Source: an uncultured Ruegeria sp.
GTDB lineage: Bacteria; Pseudomonadota; Alphaproteobacteria; Rhodobacterales; Rhodobacteraceae
Length of the DNA stretch: 64,000 nucleotides
Reading direction: 5' to 3'
Assembly: GCF_947504215.1 (NCBI RefSeq)
Contig: NZ_CANNGO010000001.1
Coordinates: forward strand, 682,001-746,000
A model generated the notes under the pieces. It was not told the origin of the DNA and did not search any database. It was given only the letters and a program-made list of their open reading frames with translations. This document shows positions 17,017 to 26,656 of the stretch, piece after piece (the first letter of the stretch is position 1; each line of letters starts with the position of its first letter). Both the position numbers and the translations under genes were made by a program.

Positions 17017-19011
17017 ATGACGTCTGCACCCAACTCGCTAAGTGAGATCGAGGAAATCGCCGACTTAGGCATTCAATTATCTGATGGGTGTCGCCTGTCT
17101 GCTCGGGTATGGCGACCCACGGACGTAGATCAGTCTCCGGTTCCGGCAATTCTGGAATATCTCCCCTATCGCAAACGCGATGGCACCGCCGCACGGGATG
17201 AACTAACCCATCCGTGGTTCGCCAAACGCGGCTACGCCTGCATTCGTGTGGATATGCGCGGCAACGGCGATAGCGAAGGCTTGATGACCGATGAGTATAC
17301 CCAGCAAGAACTGGATGATGCTGTCGAAGTTATTCAGTGGCTGACGGATCAACCTTGGTGCAGTGGCTCGGTTGGGATGATGGGAATCAGCTGGGGCGGC
17401 TTTAACGCATTACAGGTCGCCGCGATGCGACCCGACCCGCTTAAGGCCATCATCACCCTATGTTCGACAGCGGATCGGTATGCAGATGATATCCACTACA
17501 AGGGTGGATGTCTGTTGAACGAAAACCTCGGGTGGGGCGCGACGATGTGGTCCTATTCCTCGCGTGCGCCCGACCCCGAGTTACGCCCGAACTGGCGTGA
17601 GCTATGGTTGGATCGGTTGGAGAACGAGCCGTTTTTGCCGTCAGTTTGGTTGCGGCATCAAACACGCGACGACTACTGGCGACATGGCTCGGTGTGCGAA
17701 GATTTTGGGGCGATCCGTGCAGCGACGCTCGCGGTTGGTGGCTGGGGGGACGCGTATAAAAACACCGTTCCGTTGCTCATCGAACAGTTGAACACTCCGG
17801 TTAAGGGCATCGTTGGTCCCTGGGTTCACAAATACCCGCATTTTGCAGTGCCAGAACCCCGGATTGGCTTCCTTCAGGAAGCGTTGCGGTGGTGGGACCA
17901 TTGGTTGAAAGACGTAGACACCGGGGTGGAAAACGATCCGGATTACCGGGCCTATGTGATGGACGGTGTGCGCCCTGAACGTTGGTACGCCGAGCGGGCC
18001 GGTCACTGGATCGCAGAACCTGATGGTGCGACATCTCAACTGCCCACTGTGACCTTGCCCATTTCGGATGCGGGGTTCGGTCAGGCCGGTCATTTGAATG
18101 TGCGCATACGCTCGCCCCAGCATTGCGGCATGGATGGCGGCGAGTATTGCGCCATCTGGTTGGGCCCTGACATGCCTGGCGACCAGCGGACCGATGATTC
18201 ATTGTCGGCCTGTTTTGACAGCGAACCGCTGGGCGATACCATGGACATCGTAGGCGCACCGCGGGTGCGACTGACGGTCAGCACCGACAAACCGCAGTCT
18301 CAGATCGCGATACGCCTGAACCATATTCATCCCGACGGCGCCACGACCAGAATCACCTACGGGGTTCTGAACCTCGCGCACCGGGACAGCCATGCAGACC
18401 CCGCGCCGCTAACACCCGGCGAACCTTATCAAATTGAAGTTGACCTGGATCACATTGCCTACCGTGTCCCTAAGGGGCATCGGTTGCGCCTGTCTGTCTC
18501 CAGCGCATATTGGCCGTTGATCTGGCCCTCTCCAGAGATGGCCGAGCTGCATTTGACAGCGGGCGAGGTTACGATCCCGCAGCGGGAACCTGTGTCGTCT
18601 GACGAGTGCGTGTTTCCTCCGCCTGATTCTGAAGAGCCGCGGAAAGTCAAAACCTTACGGGAAACATTGAATTCCCGCCGTGTCGAAACGGATATGAATA
18701 CCGGAGAAATACGTCTGATCATCGAAGATGATTTTGGTCTTGTCGAAGATTGCGCGCATGGGTTGATAAGTGGCGGTTCTGCACATGAGATTTGGTCAAT
18801 ACGTCCCGATGACCCGCTTTCTGCACGGGGCACCTGTGACTGGATCCAGGAACAAAAACGCGGCGACCTGGAATTGAAAACTGCGACAAGTTGCGAGATG
18901 TGGTCTGACGCCGAAAATTTCTATCTGCGCGCTTCGATAAACGCCTACGAAAACGAAGTGCTATTGTTTTCAACGCTCAAGGAGGACACGATAGCGCGGA
19001 ACAACTTGTAG
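17017..19011 (+). CDS. CocE/NonD family serine hydrolase
   Basis: This 664-aa protein has an N-terminal alpha/beta-hydrolase domain with the nucleophile Ser 125 in GISWGGFNALQ, a downstream acidic segment, and the candidate catalytic His in VGPWVHKYPHF. A C-terminal jelly-roll of the PepX_C type (about 300-560) contains VRLTVSTDKPQSQIAIRLNHIHPDG and IAYRVPKGHRLRLSVSSAYWP. An additional C-terminal domain of about 110 residues follows. Relatives are X-Pro dipeptidyl peptidases and ester/amide hydrolases. No signal peptide is seen. It precedes a peptide-type ABC importer by 119 bp, so it may hydrolyse the imported substrate (inference). Confidence 0.9.
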   Translation: MTSAPNSLSEIEEIADLGIQLSDGCRLSARVWRPTDVDQSPVPAILEYLPYRKRDGTAARDELTHPWFAKRGYACIRVDMRGNGDSEGLMTDEYTQQELDDAVEVIQWLTDQPWCSGSVGMMGISWGGFNALQVAAMRPDPLKAIITLCSTADRYADDIHYKGGCLLNENLGWGATMWSYSSRAPDPELRPNWRELWLDRLENEPFLPSVWLRHQTRDDYWRHGSVCEDFGAIRAATLAVGGWGDAYKNTVPLLIEQLNTPVKGIVGPWVHKYPHFAVPEPRIGFLQEALRWWDHWLKDVDTGVENDPDYRAYVMDGVRPERWYAERAGHWIAEPDGATSQLPTVTLPISDAGFGQAGHLNVRIRSPQHCGMDGGEYCAIWLGPDMPGDQRTDDSLSACFDSEPLGDTMDIVGAPRVRLTVSTDKPQSQIAIRLNHIHPDGATTRITYGVLNLAHRDSHADPAPLTPGEPYQIEVDLDHIAYRVPKGHRLRLSVSSAYWPLIWPSPEMAELHLTAGEVTIPQREPVSSDECVFPPPDSEEPRKVKTLRETLNSRRVETDMNTGEIRLIIEDDFGLVEDCAHGLISGGSAHEIWSIRPDDPLSARGTCDWIQEQKRGDLELKTATSCEMWSDAENFYLRASINAYENEVLLFSTLKEDTIARNNL

Positions 19012-19130
19012 ATCCAACCACTAAGGGCAGGACTTTAAACTTGCCCGGCAGGTTGAAATGCGCCAACGTTGACTCAAGCGTCAATAAAAAGTCCGCAAAG
19101 GGCTATAACAAACCAAAGGGAGATCTTTGC

Positions 19131-20717
19131 ATGAACGACCAACTCACTCACATGACCGGACAAGTGACGGCAGGAAAACTAACACGCCGCGAATTCATGG
19201 GGAAAGCGGCCGCCCTTGGGGTCACTGCCGCGATGGCCAGCACAATGTTCGCAGATGCCGCCCGCGCTGCAGGCGCCAAAAAGGGTGGTGATCTGAAATT
19301 TGGCCTGCAGGGCGGCGAATCTACGAACTCGCTCGACCCGGCAACCTATGCCAGCTCGGTTCCGTTCCAGAACGGCAAGCAGTTTGGCGACCAACTGGTT
19401 GAGGTGGCACCTGACGGTACAATCGAGCCACGCCTTGCCGAAAGCGTTGAAGGCAGTGCAGACGCCAAGGTCTGGACCTTCAAGCTGCGTCAGGGTGTCG
19501 AGTTTCACAACGGCAAGACCATGACCAGCGAAGACGTTCTGAAGACGATGGAGCGCCATTCGAACGAAGACTCCAAGTCGGGTGCCCTCGGCATCATGAA
19601 AGGCATCGAGTCGATGAAGGCTGATGGCGACAACTTCCAGGTCACCCTGACCGAGCCAAATGCCGACCTGCCCTATCTGATGGCTGACTATCACCTGATC
19701 ATTCAGCCCGATGGCGGCATGGACAACCCTGCAGCAGGTATAGGTACCGGCCCCTATAAGCTGGAAGTTGATGAACCGGGTGTACGCCACCTGTTCACCA
19801 AGAACGAAAACCACTGGAACAGCGATTTCGGTAACTTTGACAGCGTCGAAGTGGTCGTCATCAACGACGCGACAGCGCGTACTGCTGCGCTGCAATCCGG
19901 TCAGGTGCACGCGATCAACCGGGTTGAACCAAAGGTTGCCGACCTGCTGGGCCGCGCGCCCAATCTGACGGTGAATTCGACGGCTGGTCGTGGGCACTAT
20001 GTGTTCATCATGCATTGCGATACGGCACCGTTCGACAACAATGAACTGCGACTGGCACTGAAATACGCCATCAACCGCGCCGACCTGGTCGACAAGGTCC
20101 TGCGCGGCTACGGCTCAATCGGGAACGACATGCCAATCAATGCGGCATATCCGTTGTTTGACGAGACAATCGAACAGCGCGAGTTCAGCATCGAGAAAGC
20201 TGCAGAACACTACAAAAAGTCCGGTCATGATGGCTCACCCATCATCCTGCGTGTTGCAGATGGTGCCTTCCCAGGTGCCGTCGACGCAGCAGCGCTGTTC
20301 CAGCAGACCGCTGCTCAGGCTGGTATCCCGCTGGAAATCAAGCGTGAGCCCAATGATGGATACTGGTCCGAAGTTTGGAACGTTCAACCGTTCTGCGCGT
20401 CGTACTGGGGTGGCCGTCCGGTTCAGGATCAGATGTATTCGACCGCATATCTGTCCACCGCAGACTGGAACGACACCCGGTTCAAGGTTCAGGCGTTCGA
20501 CGACATGCTATTCGCGGCCAAGGCGGAGCTGGACGTTGAAAAACGCAAGGGCATCTACAGCCAGATGGGCCGAATGGTCCGCGACGAAGGCGGCCTGATC
20601 TGCCCGATGTTCAACGACTTTGTCGAGGGTATCAGCAACCAGCTGGACGGGTGGGAATCTGACCCGACGCAAGAGATGATGAACGGTAATATATCCCGCA
20701 AAATGTGGTTCGTCTGA
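19131..20717 (+). CDS. ABC importer, solute-binding protein family 5 (peptide type)
   Basis: This 528-aa protein is exported, with a twin-arginine signal (LTRREFMGKAAALGVTAAMA, ending near AARA). Family-5 features include the start of the mature domain GGDLKFGLQGGESTNSLDPATYAS, the LAESVEGSADAKVWTFKLRQGVEFHNG segment, and FDNNELRLALKYAINRADLV. It binds peptides or similar solutes in the periplasm. The ATG at 19131 follows AAAGGGAG; upstream in-frame codons lack a ribosome site. It heads the importer operon, with the first permease 15 bp downstream. Confidence 0.93.
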   Translation: MNDQLTHMTGQVTAGKLTRREFMGKAAALGVTAAMASTMFADAARAAGAKKGGDLKFGLQGGESTNSLDPATYASSVPFQNGKQFGDQLVEVAPDGTIEPRLAESVEGSADAKVWTFKLRQGVEFHNGKTMTSEDVLKTMERHSNEDSKSGALGIMKGIESMKADGDNFQVTLTEPNADLPYLMADYHLIIQPDGGMDNPAAGIGTGPYKLEVDEPGVRHLFTKNENHWNSDFGNFDSVEVVVINDATARTAALQSGQVHAINRVEPKVADLLGRAPNLTVNSTAGRGHYVFIMHCDTAPFDNNELRLALKYAINRADLVDKVLRGYGSIGNDMPINAAYPLFDETIEQREFSIEKAAEHYKKSGHDGSPIILRVADGAFPGAVDAAALFQQTAAQAGIPLEIKREPNDGYWSEVWNVQPFCASYWGGRPVQDQMYSTAYLSTADWNDTRFKVQAFDDMLFAAKAELDVEKRKGIYSQMGRMVRDEGGLICPMFNDFVEGISNQLDGWESDPTQEMMNGNISRKMWFV

Positions 20718-20732
20718 TACGGACAACGGATC

Positions 20733-21689
20733 ATGCATCCTATCATCAAACTGGTTTCCCAGCGCCTGGCGCTGGGAATCCTATTACTGCTCGGCGCTTC
20801 GGCCTTGATTTTTGGCCTGACCGAAGCCCTTCCCGGAGACGCCGCGCAAGCCGTCCTGGGGCAGTCCGCAACCCCCGAGGCCCTTGCAAACCTGCGCGAA
20901 GAGATGGGTTTGGACCGTCCCGCATTGACCCGCTATGTCGAATGGCTGACAGGCATCCTGCAAGGTGATCTGGGTCAGTCGCTCACCAACAAGCTCGATA
21001 TCGCTGACAGTATCGGAAAACGACTGGGAAATACGCTGTTCCTGGCGTGTGTTGCCGCGATCGTCTCGGTTCCGCTTGCGATTTTTCTGGGCCTGTTGGC
21101 CGTCCGCTACCGCAACCGTTGGCCGGACAAACTAATTTCAGCGATCACGCTGACAACGGTTTCGATCCCCGAGTTTCTCATTGGTTATGTGCTGGTGTAT
21201 TTCATTTCGGTAAAGCTGGGGTGGTTTTCGTCCCTTGCAATGGTCAACGATTCCATGTCGTTGGGGCAAAAACTGTATGCAATTGCGCTGCCGGCGTTGG
21301 TTCTGACACTCGTGGTTCTGGCGCAGATGATGCGTATGACCCGGGCCGCAATTTTGAACCTGATGCAGTCTGCGTATATCGAGACTGCCGAACTCAAAGG
21401 ACTGTCCACCTTTCAGGTTATCGCCAGACACGCCTTTCCAAATGCCATTTCACCAATCGTAAACGTTGTCATGTTGAACCTGGCTTATCTGGTGGTCGGC
21501 GTTGTCGTGGTTGAGGTTGTGTTCGTCTATCCCGGCATGGGGCAATACCTTGTCGACGCCGTGACCAAACGCGATGTGCCGGTTGTTCTGGCCTGCGGCG
21601 TAGTCTTCGCGGCCGTCTACATTGGCCTGAACATGGTCGCGGACATTGTGTCTATCCTTGCGAACCCAAGACTGAGGCACCCGAAATGA
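20733..21689 (+). CDS. ABC importer permease, DppB type
   Basis: This 318-aa inner-membrane protein has about six membrane spans. The DppB/OppB N-terminal domain (GILLLLGASALIFGLTEALPGDAA) and the coupling motif EAA-like ETAELKGLSTFQVIARHAFPNAISPIV are present. It ends LANPRLRHPK, the usual C-terminus of this permease. Its stop overlaps the next start (ATGA at 21686-21689), indicating coupled translation. Confidence 0.94.
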   Translation: MHPIIKLVSQRLALGILLLLGASALIFGLTEALPGDAAQAVLGQSATPEALANLREEMGLDRPALTRYVEWLTGILQGDLGQSLTNKLDIADSIGKRLGNTLFLACVAAIVSVPLAIFLGLLAVRYRNRWPDKLISAITLTTVSIPEFLIGYVLVYFISVKLGWFSSLAMVNDSMSLGQKLYAIALPALVLTLVVLAQMMRMTRAAILNLMQSAYIETAELKGLSTFQVIARHAFPNAISPIVNVVMLNLAYLVVGVVVVEVVFVYPGMGQYLVDAVTKRDVPVVLACGVVFAAVYIGLNMVADIVSILANPRLRHPK

Positions 21690-22504
21690 TGAAGAATATT
21701 CCTATTTCGGCAGCCATCGGTCTGTTTTTCACTGGCACCTACTTTTTGGTGGCCATCGCCGCGCCTTTGATCGCGCCTTACGGAATGGCCGAAGTGGTTG
21801 GGGACGTCTGGGAACCCGCCAGTGCCAAACATTTACTGGGAACCGACAATATCGGACGCGATCTGCTGACCCGCATGATCTATGGTGGCCGTACCACGAT
21901 CTTTATCGCGGCGGCTGCGACGCTCCTTAGCTTTCTGACCGGTACGTCACTTGGACTGCTTGCAGCAGTTATGGGCGGCTGGGCTGATCAGGTTCTAAGC
22001 CGGGCGGTCGATCTGGTCATGTCGATTCCCACGCTGATTCTGGCGCTGGTCATTCTGGCAATTGTCCCTGTGACCGTTCCGATCCTGATCCTTGTGATGG
22101 GCCTTTTGGACGCCACACGCCCCTATCGTTTGTCGCGATCTGTCGCGGTGGATATCAACGTGATGGATTATGTCGAGGCCGCCAAACTGCGTGGTGAGGG
22201 CCGGGTCTGGATCATCTTCCGGGAAATTCTGCCCAACGCGCTGTCACCATTGGTGGCAGAGTTCGGTCTGCGGTTCATCTTTATGGTGCTGTTCATTTCG
22301 ACCCTGTCGTTCCTGGGTCTGGGCGTGCAGCCGCCGCTGGCAGATTGGGGCGGTATCGTGAAGGAAAACAAAGATGGCATCGTCTATGGCATCGGCGCAG
22401 CACTATACCCGGCCGTCGCGATCGCGACACTCGCCATCTCGGTCAACCTTGTGGCTGACTGGGTGCTGAACCGTACAACTTCGCTGAAAGGAGGCCGGGG
22501 ATGA
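21686..22504 (+). CDS. ABC importer permease, DppC type
   Basis: This 272-aa inner-membrane protein has about six spans. The DppC hallmark HLLGTDNIGRDLLTRMIYGGRTTI follows the first span, and the coupling motif is DYVEAAKLRGEGRVWIIFREILPNALSPL. It overlaps the preceding permease by 4 bp, and its TGA overlaps the ATG of the ATPase gene (22501-22504), so all three are co-translated. Confidence 0.94.
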   Translation: MMKNIPISAAIGLFFTGTYFLVAIAAPLIAPYGMAEVVGDVWEPASAKHLLGTDNIGRDLLTRMIYGGRTTIFIAAAATLLSFLTGTSLGLLAAVMGGWADQVLSRAVDLVMSIPTLILALVILAIVPVTVPILILVMGLLDATRPYRLSRSVAVDINVMDYVEAAKLRGEGRVWIIFREILPNALSPLVAEFGLRFIFMVLFISTLSFLGLGVQPPLADWGGIVKENKDGIVYGIGAALYPAVAIATLAISVNLVADWVLNRTTSLKGGRG

Positions 22505-24138
22505 GTGATACCCTTCTCAAGGTCCGCGACCTCAAGATCGGCGCGACTGTGTATCCGCCGGGTGAAAAACCCCATGACATTGAAATCGTGCACGGGGTCA
22601 GCTTTGACCTCGCGCCCGGCAAAGTCTTAGGGCTAATTGGCGAATCCGGGGCCGGCAAATCCACCATTGGCTTAGCATCCATGGCTTACGGTCGGGGCGG
22701 TGTTGAAATCACTGGCGGCGAAGTCTGGGTCAATGGGCGGGATATCCTGAAATCTCCGCTTGGCGACATCCGCAAATTGCGCGGGGGCGAAGTAACCTAT
22801 GTTTCGCAATCCGCAGCGGCGTCCTTCAACCCTGCCAAAAAAATCATGGATCAGGTTGTCGAAGCCGCGGTCGAACAGAAAAAATTCTCGCGCAAGGAAG
22901 CCGAAAAGCGCGCGCGCGAGCTGTTCGCCAAACTGGGGTTGCCTGATCCGGACAATATCGGGGATCGGTATCCGCACCAGGTTTCCGGTGGGCAGCTACA
23001 ACGTTGCATGACCGCCCTCGCCTTGTGTCCCGAGCCGGATCTCGTGGTGTTTGACGAACCCACAACAGCGTTGGACGTGACCACCCAGATCGACGTTCTG
23101 ATGGCGATCAAAGAAGCCATTCGCGACACTGGTGTTGCCGCTCTCTATATCACTCACGACCTTGCTGTTGTGGCGCAAGTCAGCGACGACATCATGGTCC
23201 TGAAAATGGGCAACACGGTCGAATACGGCAGCACGGATCAGATCATCAACAAACCGCAGGAAGAGTACACCCAAGCGTTGGTCTCGGTCCGCTCGATCGA
23301 ACATGAAGAGAAACAGCCCACGCCGGACCCGGTGCTGAGCGTCGACGGGATCACCGCACGCTACAAGGGGCTGAACTTCGACGTGTTGCACAACGTCAAT
23401 GTCGAGCTTCATCCAGGACAGACATTGGCTGTTGTGGGCGAATCCGGTTCGGGCAAATCCACGTTGGCGCGGGTGATTACAGGTCTACTACCGCCCAGCG
23501 GCGGTGAGATCACATTTGCAGGGCGCAAGCTTTCGGCGGATCTGGCCGGACGTTCGCGTGAAGATCTGCGTGAGCTGCAAATGATCTACCAGATGGCGGA
23601 TGTTGCGATGAACCCGCGCCAGACCGTCGGGACAATCATCGGTCGGCCGCTGGAGTTCTATTTTGGCATGCGTGGTGCGGAAAAGCGCAAGCGGATCATC
23701 GAACTGCTGGATGAGATCGAACTGGGCGAAAAGTTCATGGATCGCTATCCGGCAGAGCTGTCGGGCGGTCAGAAACAGCGTGTCTGCATTGCCCGTTCGC
23801 TTGCAGCCAAGCCCAAGATGATCATCTGTGACGAAGTAACATCAGCATTGGACCCGCTGGTCGCAGATGGCATCCTGAAACTGTTGTTAGATCTGCAAAA
23901 GATCGAGGACGTGGCCTATCTGTTCATCACCCACGATCTGGCGACGGTGCGCGCCATCAGCGACAGTATCGCGGTGATGTATCAGGGTCGCGTGGTTCGC
24001 TATGGTCCCAAGAGCGAGGTCCTGAGCCCGCCATTTGACGACTATACCGACCTGTTGCTTAGTTCGGTGCCCGAGATGCATCTGGGATGGCTGGAAGAGG
24101 TCGTTGCGCATCGAAAAATGGAAAGCGCCGGGAACTAA
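22501..24138 (+). CDS. fused ABC importer ATPase (DppD-DppF type)
   Basis: This 545-aa protein has two nucleotide-binding domains in one chain. NBD1 shows Walker A GESGAGKST, signature VSGGQLQRCM, Walker B LVVFDEPTTALD and H-loop YITHDLA. NBD2 shows GESGSGKST, LSGGQKQRVCIA, MIICDEVTSALD and FITHDLA. The two domains energise the DppB/DppC-type pore. Fusion of the two ATPases is common in alphaproteobacterial peptide importers. It is the last gene of the operon, followed by a terminator. Confidence 0.95.
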   Translation: MSDTLLKVRDLKIGATVYPPGEKPHDIEIVHGVSFDLAPGKVLGLIGESGAGKSTIGLASMAYGRGGVEITGGEVWVNGRDILKSPLGDIRKLRGGEVTYVSQSAAASFNPAKKIMDQVVEAAVEQKKFSRKEAEKRARELFAKLGLPDPDNIGDRYPHQVSGGQLQRCMTALALCPEPDLVVFDEPTTALDVTTQIDVLMAIKEAIRDTGVAALYITHDLAVVAQVSDDIMVLKMGNTVEYGSTDQIINKPQEEYTQALVSVRSIEHEEKQPTPDPVLSVDGITARYKGLNFDVLHNVNVELHPGQTLAVVGESGSGKSTLARVITGLLPPSGGEITFAGRKLSADLAGRSREDLRELQMIYQMADVAMNPRQTVGTIIGRPLEFYFGMRGAEKRKRIIELLDEIELGEKFMDRYPAELSGGQKQRVCIARSLAAKPKMIICDEVTSALDPLVADGILKLLLDLQKIEDVAYLFITHDLATVRAISDSIAVMYQGRVVRYGPKSEVLSPPFDDYTDLLLSSVPEMHLGWLEEVVAHRKMESAGN

Positions 24139-24157
24139 GCCCGCATATCAACACTTG

Positions 24158-24185
24158 AACCCGGCGCGTTTCGACACGCCGGGTT
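24158..24185. terminator. terminator after the ABC importer operon
   Basis: AACCCGGCG (24158-24166) pairs with CGCCGGGTT (24177-24185), a 9-bp stem. TTGTTTTT follows on the plus strand. It sits 9 bp before the end of the convergent thioredoxin-like gene and could serve both. Confidence 0.8.
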
Positions 24186-24194
24186 TTGTTTTTC

Positions 24195-24695
24195 TCACGC
24201 AGTGCTGCCGTATCGCTGCTGATGTCGGACCAGTAGCTCGCTTAACTCGTCCCGGTACCGCATGCCGCTTAACGTTTGCAGCAACCTCCCATCACCGTCG
24301 AACAACAGCAATGTCACGTGCGGCACGCCATAACGGTTGGCAAAGGTTGCGCCCTTTGTCTGACTGACATCCGCAACCAGATACACCAAATCGCATTCAC
24401 CAAATTGCTTCATCGCATTTCGGGTTTCGCGTTGCAGGGCAGTACATGTCGCACATTGCGGATCATGCACCTGAACCACCACCGGTTTGCCTTGACCGAT
24501 CCGCGTAAGATCCTGCTCAGCCTGCATCGCGTTTACCGATCGCATCATCCAGAAACCGCCGCCGCCAATTGCCACGGCGGCAACGCCAACATGCCGCGCC
24601 CAGCGCAATACATCGCGACGAGAGGGGTTTTGCTGCGCCTCAGACTTTTTTGCCCTTTGTTTCTGGGCTTTCTTGCGTTTGGAGATTTTGGCCAT
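24195..24695 (-). CDS. membrane-anchored thioredoxin-like protein
   Basis: This 166-aa protein begins with a very basic segment (MAKISKRKKAQKQRAKKSE). One transmembrane segment follows (about 33-52, ARHVGVAAVAIGGGGFWMM), and then a thioredoxin-fold domain with the redox pair CATC (about 81-84) in DPQCATCTALQRE. The cis-Pro region is GVPHVTLLLFDGDG. The Arg/Lys-rich front would keep the N-terminus in the cytoplasm, placing the fold in the periplasm. The sequence SRRDVLRWARHVG also resembles a twin-arginine signal. The substrate is unknown. Confidence 0.82.
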   Translation of the reverse strand: MAKISKRKKAQKQRAKKSEAQQNPSRRDVLRWARHVGVAAVAIGGGGFWMMRSVNAMQAEQDLTRIGQGKPVVVQVHDPQCATCTALQRETRNAMKQFGECDLVYLVADVSQTKGATFANRYGVPHVTLLLFDGDGRLLQTLSGMRYRDELSELLVRHQQRYGSTA

Positions 24696-24870
24696 GAGTC
24701 ATCCAGAGCTGGTTTGCGACAAGAACAACAATAGTGTCCGTCGCCATTGATGCGGTTCACAATTTCGACAACACAATTATGCTGTTTAAGCGATAATACT
24801 GTCGCTTTTCTGACAGCCAAACGGCGTGCTTGAAACCACAACACGCAAAACAGAAGTGGAAAGGCACAGC

Positions 24871-25707
24871 ATGGATCGCAAAATTCTACTGATCATTCTG
24901 GACGGAGTTCCGTATCGCAACTTTCGCCGCCTTTTTGGTAACCTGGAAGGCTGGGTTCAAAACGGTGAGGCGCGCGTCTGGAAACATCGCGCGGTTCTGC
25001 CGTCGATTTCTGCCAGTTGCTATGCTTCGATCCATACCGGTGTGAAGCCGCAGGAACATGGCTGTACCGGCAATGGGAATGTATTCCGCCTGGGCCACAA
25101 GGACGTGTTCAGCCAGGTGAGAGAAGCCGGGGGCAAGACCGGCGCCGTAACCCACAGCTTCTGGTCACAGTTTTTCAATCGCCATCCGTTCGACTATGTG
25201 CGTGACGTCGAATATGACGAACCAGATAGCCAGACGATCAACCACGGTCGCTTTCACTCGATGACCGGCTATGGCAAGGACAATCAGATGACGCCGTCGG
25301 ACGTGGATCTTTTTGCCACGCTGACCAATCTGTGCCTGCGACACGGGCTGGATTACGGCATTCTGCACAGCTGTACGCTGGACAGCATGGGGCATCGCTA
25401 TTTTCACGACTGTCAGGAAATGGACCATGCGTGCTTTGTGATGGATGAAATGTTGGCCCCTTTCATCCCCCGGTGGCGCCAATTGGGATACGAAGTGATC
25501 GTGACCGCAGACCACGGACAGGACGAGCGTGGACATCACGGCGGGTGCGGTGAGCTACAGCAAGATACGGCGCTTTACTATTTCGGTGATGCGCAAGGCC
25601 CTGATCCGGACACGGTCATTGACCAGCTGCAACTGGCACCGACAATATTGAAACGCATGGGCGCCCCGGTTGCAGAGACAATGCAGGCCGAGCCGTTTCT
25701 GAAGTAA
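24871..25707 (+). CDS. alkaline-phosphatase-superfamily phosphodiesterase (NPP-like)
   Basis: This 278-aa protein opens with MDRKILLIILDGVPYRN, carrying the first metal Asp (about residue 11). The nucleophile region is PSISASCYASIHTG, and the C-terminal metal ligands are in VTADHGQDERGHHGG. This is the type I phosphodiesterase / nucleotide pyrophosphatase arrangement, shorter than most. No signal peptide is seen, so a cytoplasmic role on a small phosphodiester or phosphonate is likely. The ATG at 24871 follows AAAGGCAC; an earlier in-frame ATG at 24826 adds 15 unconserved residues. Confidence 0.85.
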   Translation: MDRKILLIILDGVPYRNFRRLFGNLEGWVQNGEARVWKHRAVLPSISASCYASIHTGVKPQEHGCTGNGNVFRLGHKDVFSQVREAGGKTGAVTHSFWSQFFNRHPFDYVRDVEYDEPDSQTINHGRFHSMTGYGKDNQMTPSDVDLFATLTNLCLRHGLDYGILHSCTLDSMGHRYFHDCQEMDHACFVMDEMLAPFIPRWRQLGYEVIVTADHGQDERGHHGGCGELQQDTALYYFGDAQGPDPDTVIDQLQLAPTILKRMGAPVAETMQAEPFLK

Positions 25708-25719
25708 TCCGGCGGGGCA

Positions 25720-26643
25720 TCAGTCGTAGGACCAGATGCCCTGCCCCAAAGCCTCGATCGCGACCGAGATTCTTTCAAAACTGTCAGACGCGCGTTTGAC
25801 CGTTGTTCGGGCGCGAAGATACCCGTGAACAAGGCCCGGTTCGTTGATCCAATGCGCTTTGCCCCCTGACGCTATGATTTTCTCACAATACGCCGGTCCA
25901 TCATCGCGCAGTGGGTCACAGTCGGCGGTGATGACAACAGTTGGTGGAAGCCCCGAGAAGTCGGTATCATTCAAAGGGGCATAAGTTGCATCCCTCTCGG
26001 GTTTCGTTTCCCCAAAGCGAAGCTTTTCGTAGAACTGGATGTCTTCGAGCGTCAGAAGCGGCGCATAAGCATGTTCAACATACGACCCTTGCGTCCTGTC
26101 ACCGCCCAGACCCGGATAGATCAGCACTTGCCCTAAAACATGCCCTAGCCGCCCGCGCGCGCGATGCGCGACGGATGCTGCCAGATTACCGCCGGCGCTG
26201 TCGCCTGCAAGAACGATGGGATCGCCAAATTCGCTGGCAGCCCATTCGACGGCGGCCCAACTGTCGTCAAACTGCGCCGGATGCACATGTTCCGGGCACA
26301 ACCGATAATCAACAGCCACAACGCGATACCCAGTTTGCACGCAAATCTCGGCACAGACGTCATCGTGGCTGTCGAGACCACCCAATATGAAGCCGCCGCC
26401 ATGGAAGTAGACAACGCTTCGGGTCGGATCTCCGGCTGTGTAAACGCGAACCGGGACGCCGTCGGCGGACCGGTCCTGCGTTTTTACTTGATTGGGTCGG
26501 GGTTGGCGAAAGTCCTGACACATCGTGTCATAAACCCGGCGTTGATCGTCTATGGACAGGTCAACCGCATCGTCGGGATAGCTTTCAGCCGTCCGTCTTA
26601 TGAACGCCCAGGTTTCTTCATCAATCAGACGTTCATAATCCAT
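25720..26643 (-). CDS. alpha/beta hydrolase, hormone-sensitive-lipase group
   Basis: This 307-aa esterase shows the HSL-group motifs: oxyanion-hole HGGGFILGGLDSHD (about residues 80-90), nucleophile GDSAGG, Asp in TADCDPLRDDG, and His in GLVHGYLRAR. It should hydrolyse short-chain acyl esters. It follows the acyl-CoA synthetase gene with 13 bp between them on the same strand. The two may act on one compound: ester hydrolysis, then CoA activation of the acid (inference). The frame extends upstream into the synthetase gene, but MDYERLIDEET is the natural start. Confidence 0.9.
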   Translation of the reverse strand: MDYERLIDEETWAFIRRTAESYPDDAVDLSIDDQRRVYDTMCQDFRQPRPNQVKTQDRSADGVPVRVYTAGDPTRSVVYFHGGGFILGGLDSHDDVCAEICVQTGYRVVAVDYRLCPEHVHPAQFDDSWAAVEWAASEFGDPIVLAGDSAGGNLAASVAHRARGRLGHVLGQVLIYPGLGGDRTQGSYVEHAYAPLLTLEDIQFYEKLRFGETKPERDATYAPLNDTDFSGLPPTVVITADCDPLRDDGPAYCEKIIASGGKAHWINEPGLVHGYLRARTTVKRASDSFERISVAIEALGQGIWSYD

Positions 26644-26656
26644 AGCCCCTCCGTGA

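Noticed and set aside
19179..20015. 279-codon minus-strand frame inside the binding-protein gene
   Set aside because: It mirrors the coding strand of a well-supported ABC binding protein and shows no domain.
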